Shown: piece after piece, positions 63,861 to 64,000 of the stretch
Numbering within the stretch: position 1 is the first letter of the stretch
How the letters are laid out: each line of letters opens with the position of its first letter
Assembly: GCA_910589415.1 (NCBI GenBank)
Contig: OU342630.1
Span: 46,656,012 to 46,720,011 of the forward strand
Direction of reading: 5' to 3'
Length of the DNA: 64,000 nucleotides
From: Malachius bipustulatus
Lineage: Eukaryota > Arthropoda > Insecta > Coleoptera > Melyridae
Made by a program: the position numbers and the translations under genes
Notes under the pieces: model-generated
Seen by the model: the letters and a program-made list of their open reading frames with translations, nothing else
What the model was told of the DNA's origin: nothing
Database searches by the model: none

Positions 63861-63870
63861 ATTTGCCACG

Positions 63871-63930
63871 AACGTTTCGTCTATATCTGCGGTAGACATC
63901 ATCAGCGGTTACGTGTACGCAACCGATGCT
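63871..63930 (-). repeat. Hammerhead-like core at the right edge
   Basis: On the minus strand an 8-bp hairpin CGGTTGCG-TACA-CGTAACCG (63925-63906) is followed directly by CTGATGA (63905-63899), a bulged T, a 5-bp stem GTCTA...TAGAC, and GAAAC. This is close to a hammerhead ribozyme with stems I and II; the stem III pairing I can propose is poor. It may belong to a repeat that continues past the window. Confidence 0.42.
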
Positions 63931-64000
63931 TCCACTCCTCGTGTTCACTGAAAACTGTCTGCCCGAACGACTGGAAACTTAAATGAAAATGAGTCAGTTT

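Overview
This window looks like repeat-rich insect (arthropod) nuclear DNA. It is AT-rich, coding sequence is split by spliceosomal introns, and most of it is transposon debris. Short TAGGTAGGTA / TAGGTACCTA motifs are scattered throughout. The order cannot be fixed from the sequence; hemipteran or lepidopteran DNA would both fit.

One host gene is clearly supported. It is a meteorin-like secreted protein on the minus strand. Four coding exons were joined by hand: 39872-40011, 1781-2038, 1041-1180 and 598-654. They have matching phases and GT/AG borders and encode 198 residues plus one base. The 3' end lies beyond the left edge. Intron 1 is 37.8 kb and fills most of the left two thirds of the window. 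A GC- and CpG-richer block at about 40.1-40.55 kb is the likely promoter and 5' UTR region.

Intron 1 holds no convincing nested gene. It contains several short inverted-repeat elements: a Mutator-like MITE with a 9-bp target duplication at 9.57 kb, TA-flanked elements at 12.7, 17.9, 18.6 and 26.7 kb, and a 0.9-kb imperfect palindrome at 38.4 kb. It also has a pogo-like transposase scrap, a purine tract and several GC-richer islands that may be intronic regulatory DNA.

The stretch from 40.5 to 64 kb is a mobile-element graveyard. It contains three copies of a Foldback-like family whose ends are arrays of a 20-bp self-complementary unit (42.1-44.2, 54.1-56.8 and 60.7-63.3 kb). Two of these are nearly identical, have their own perfect 6-bp target duplications and carry the same nested TA-element. 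A pogo/Tigger MITE sits in the third copy. Three large palindromes lie at 45.2, 46.7 and 47.9 kb. A 2.65-kb mariner/IS630-superfamily element at 49.1 kb holds a broken transposase gene, and a tRNA-derived SINE interrupts its right arm. Two or three non-LTR retrotransposon fragments follow. Hammerhead-ribozyme-like cores occur at 5.3, 7.97 and 63.9 kb.

The genes do not form a pathway. The main interest is the foldback family, the shared TA/CAGGGTG termini that link small palindromes to the mariner-like element, and the hammerhead-like motifs.
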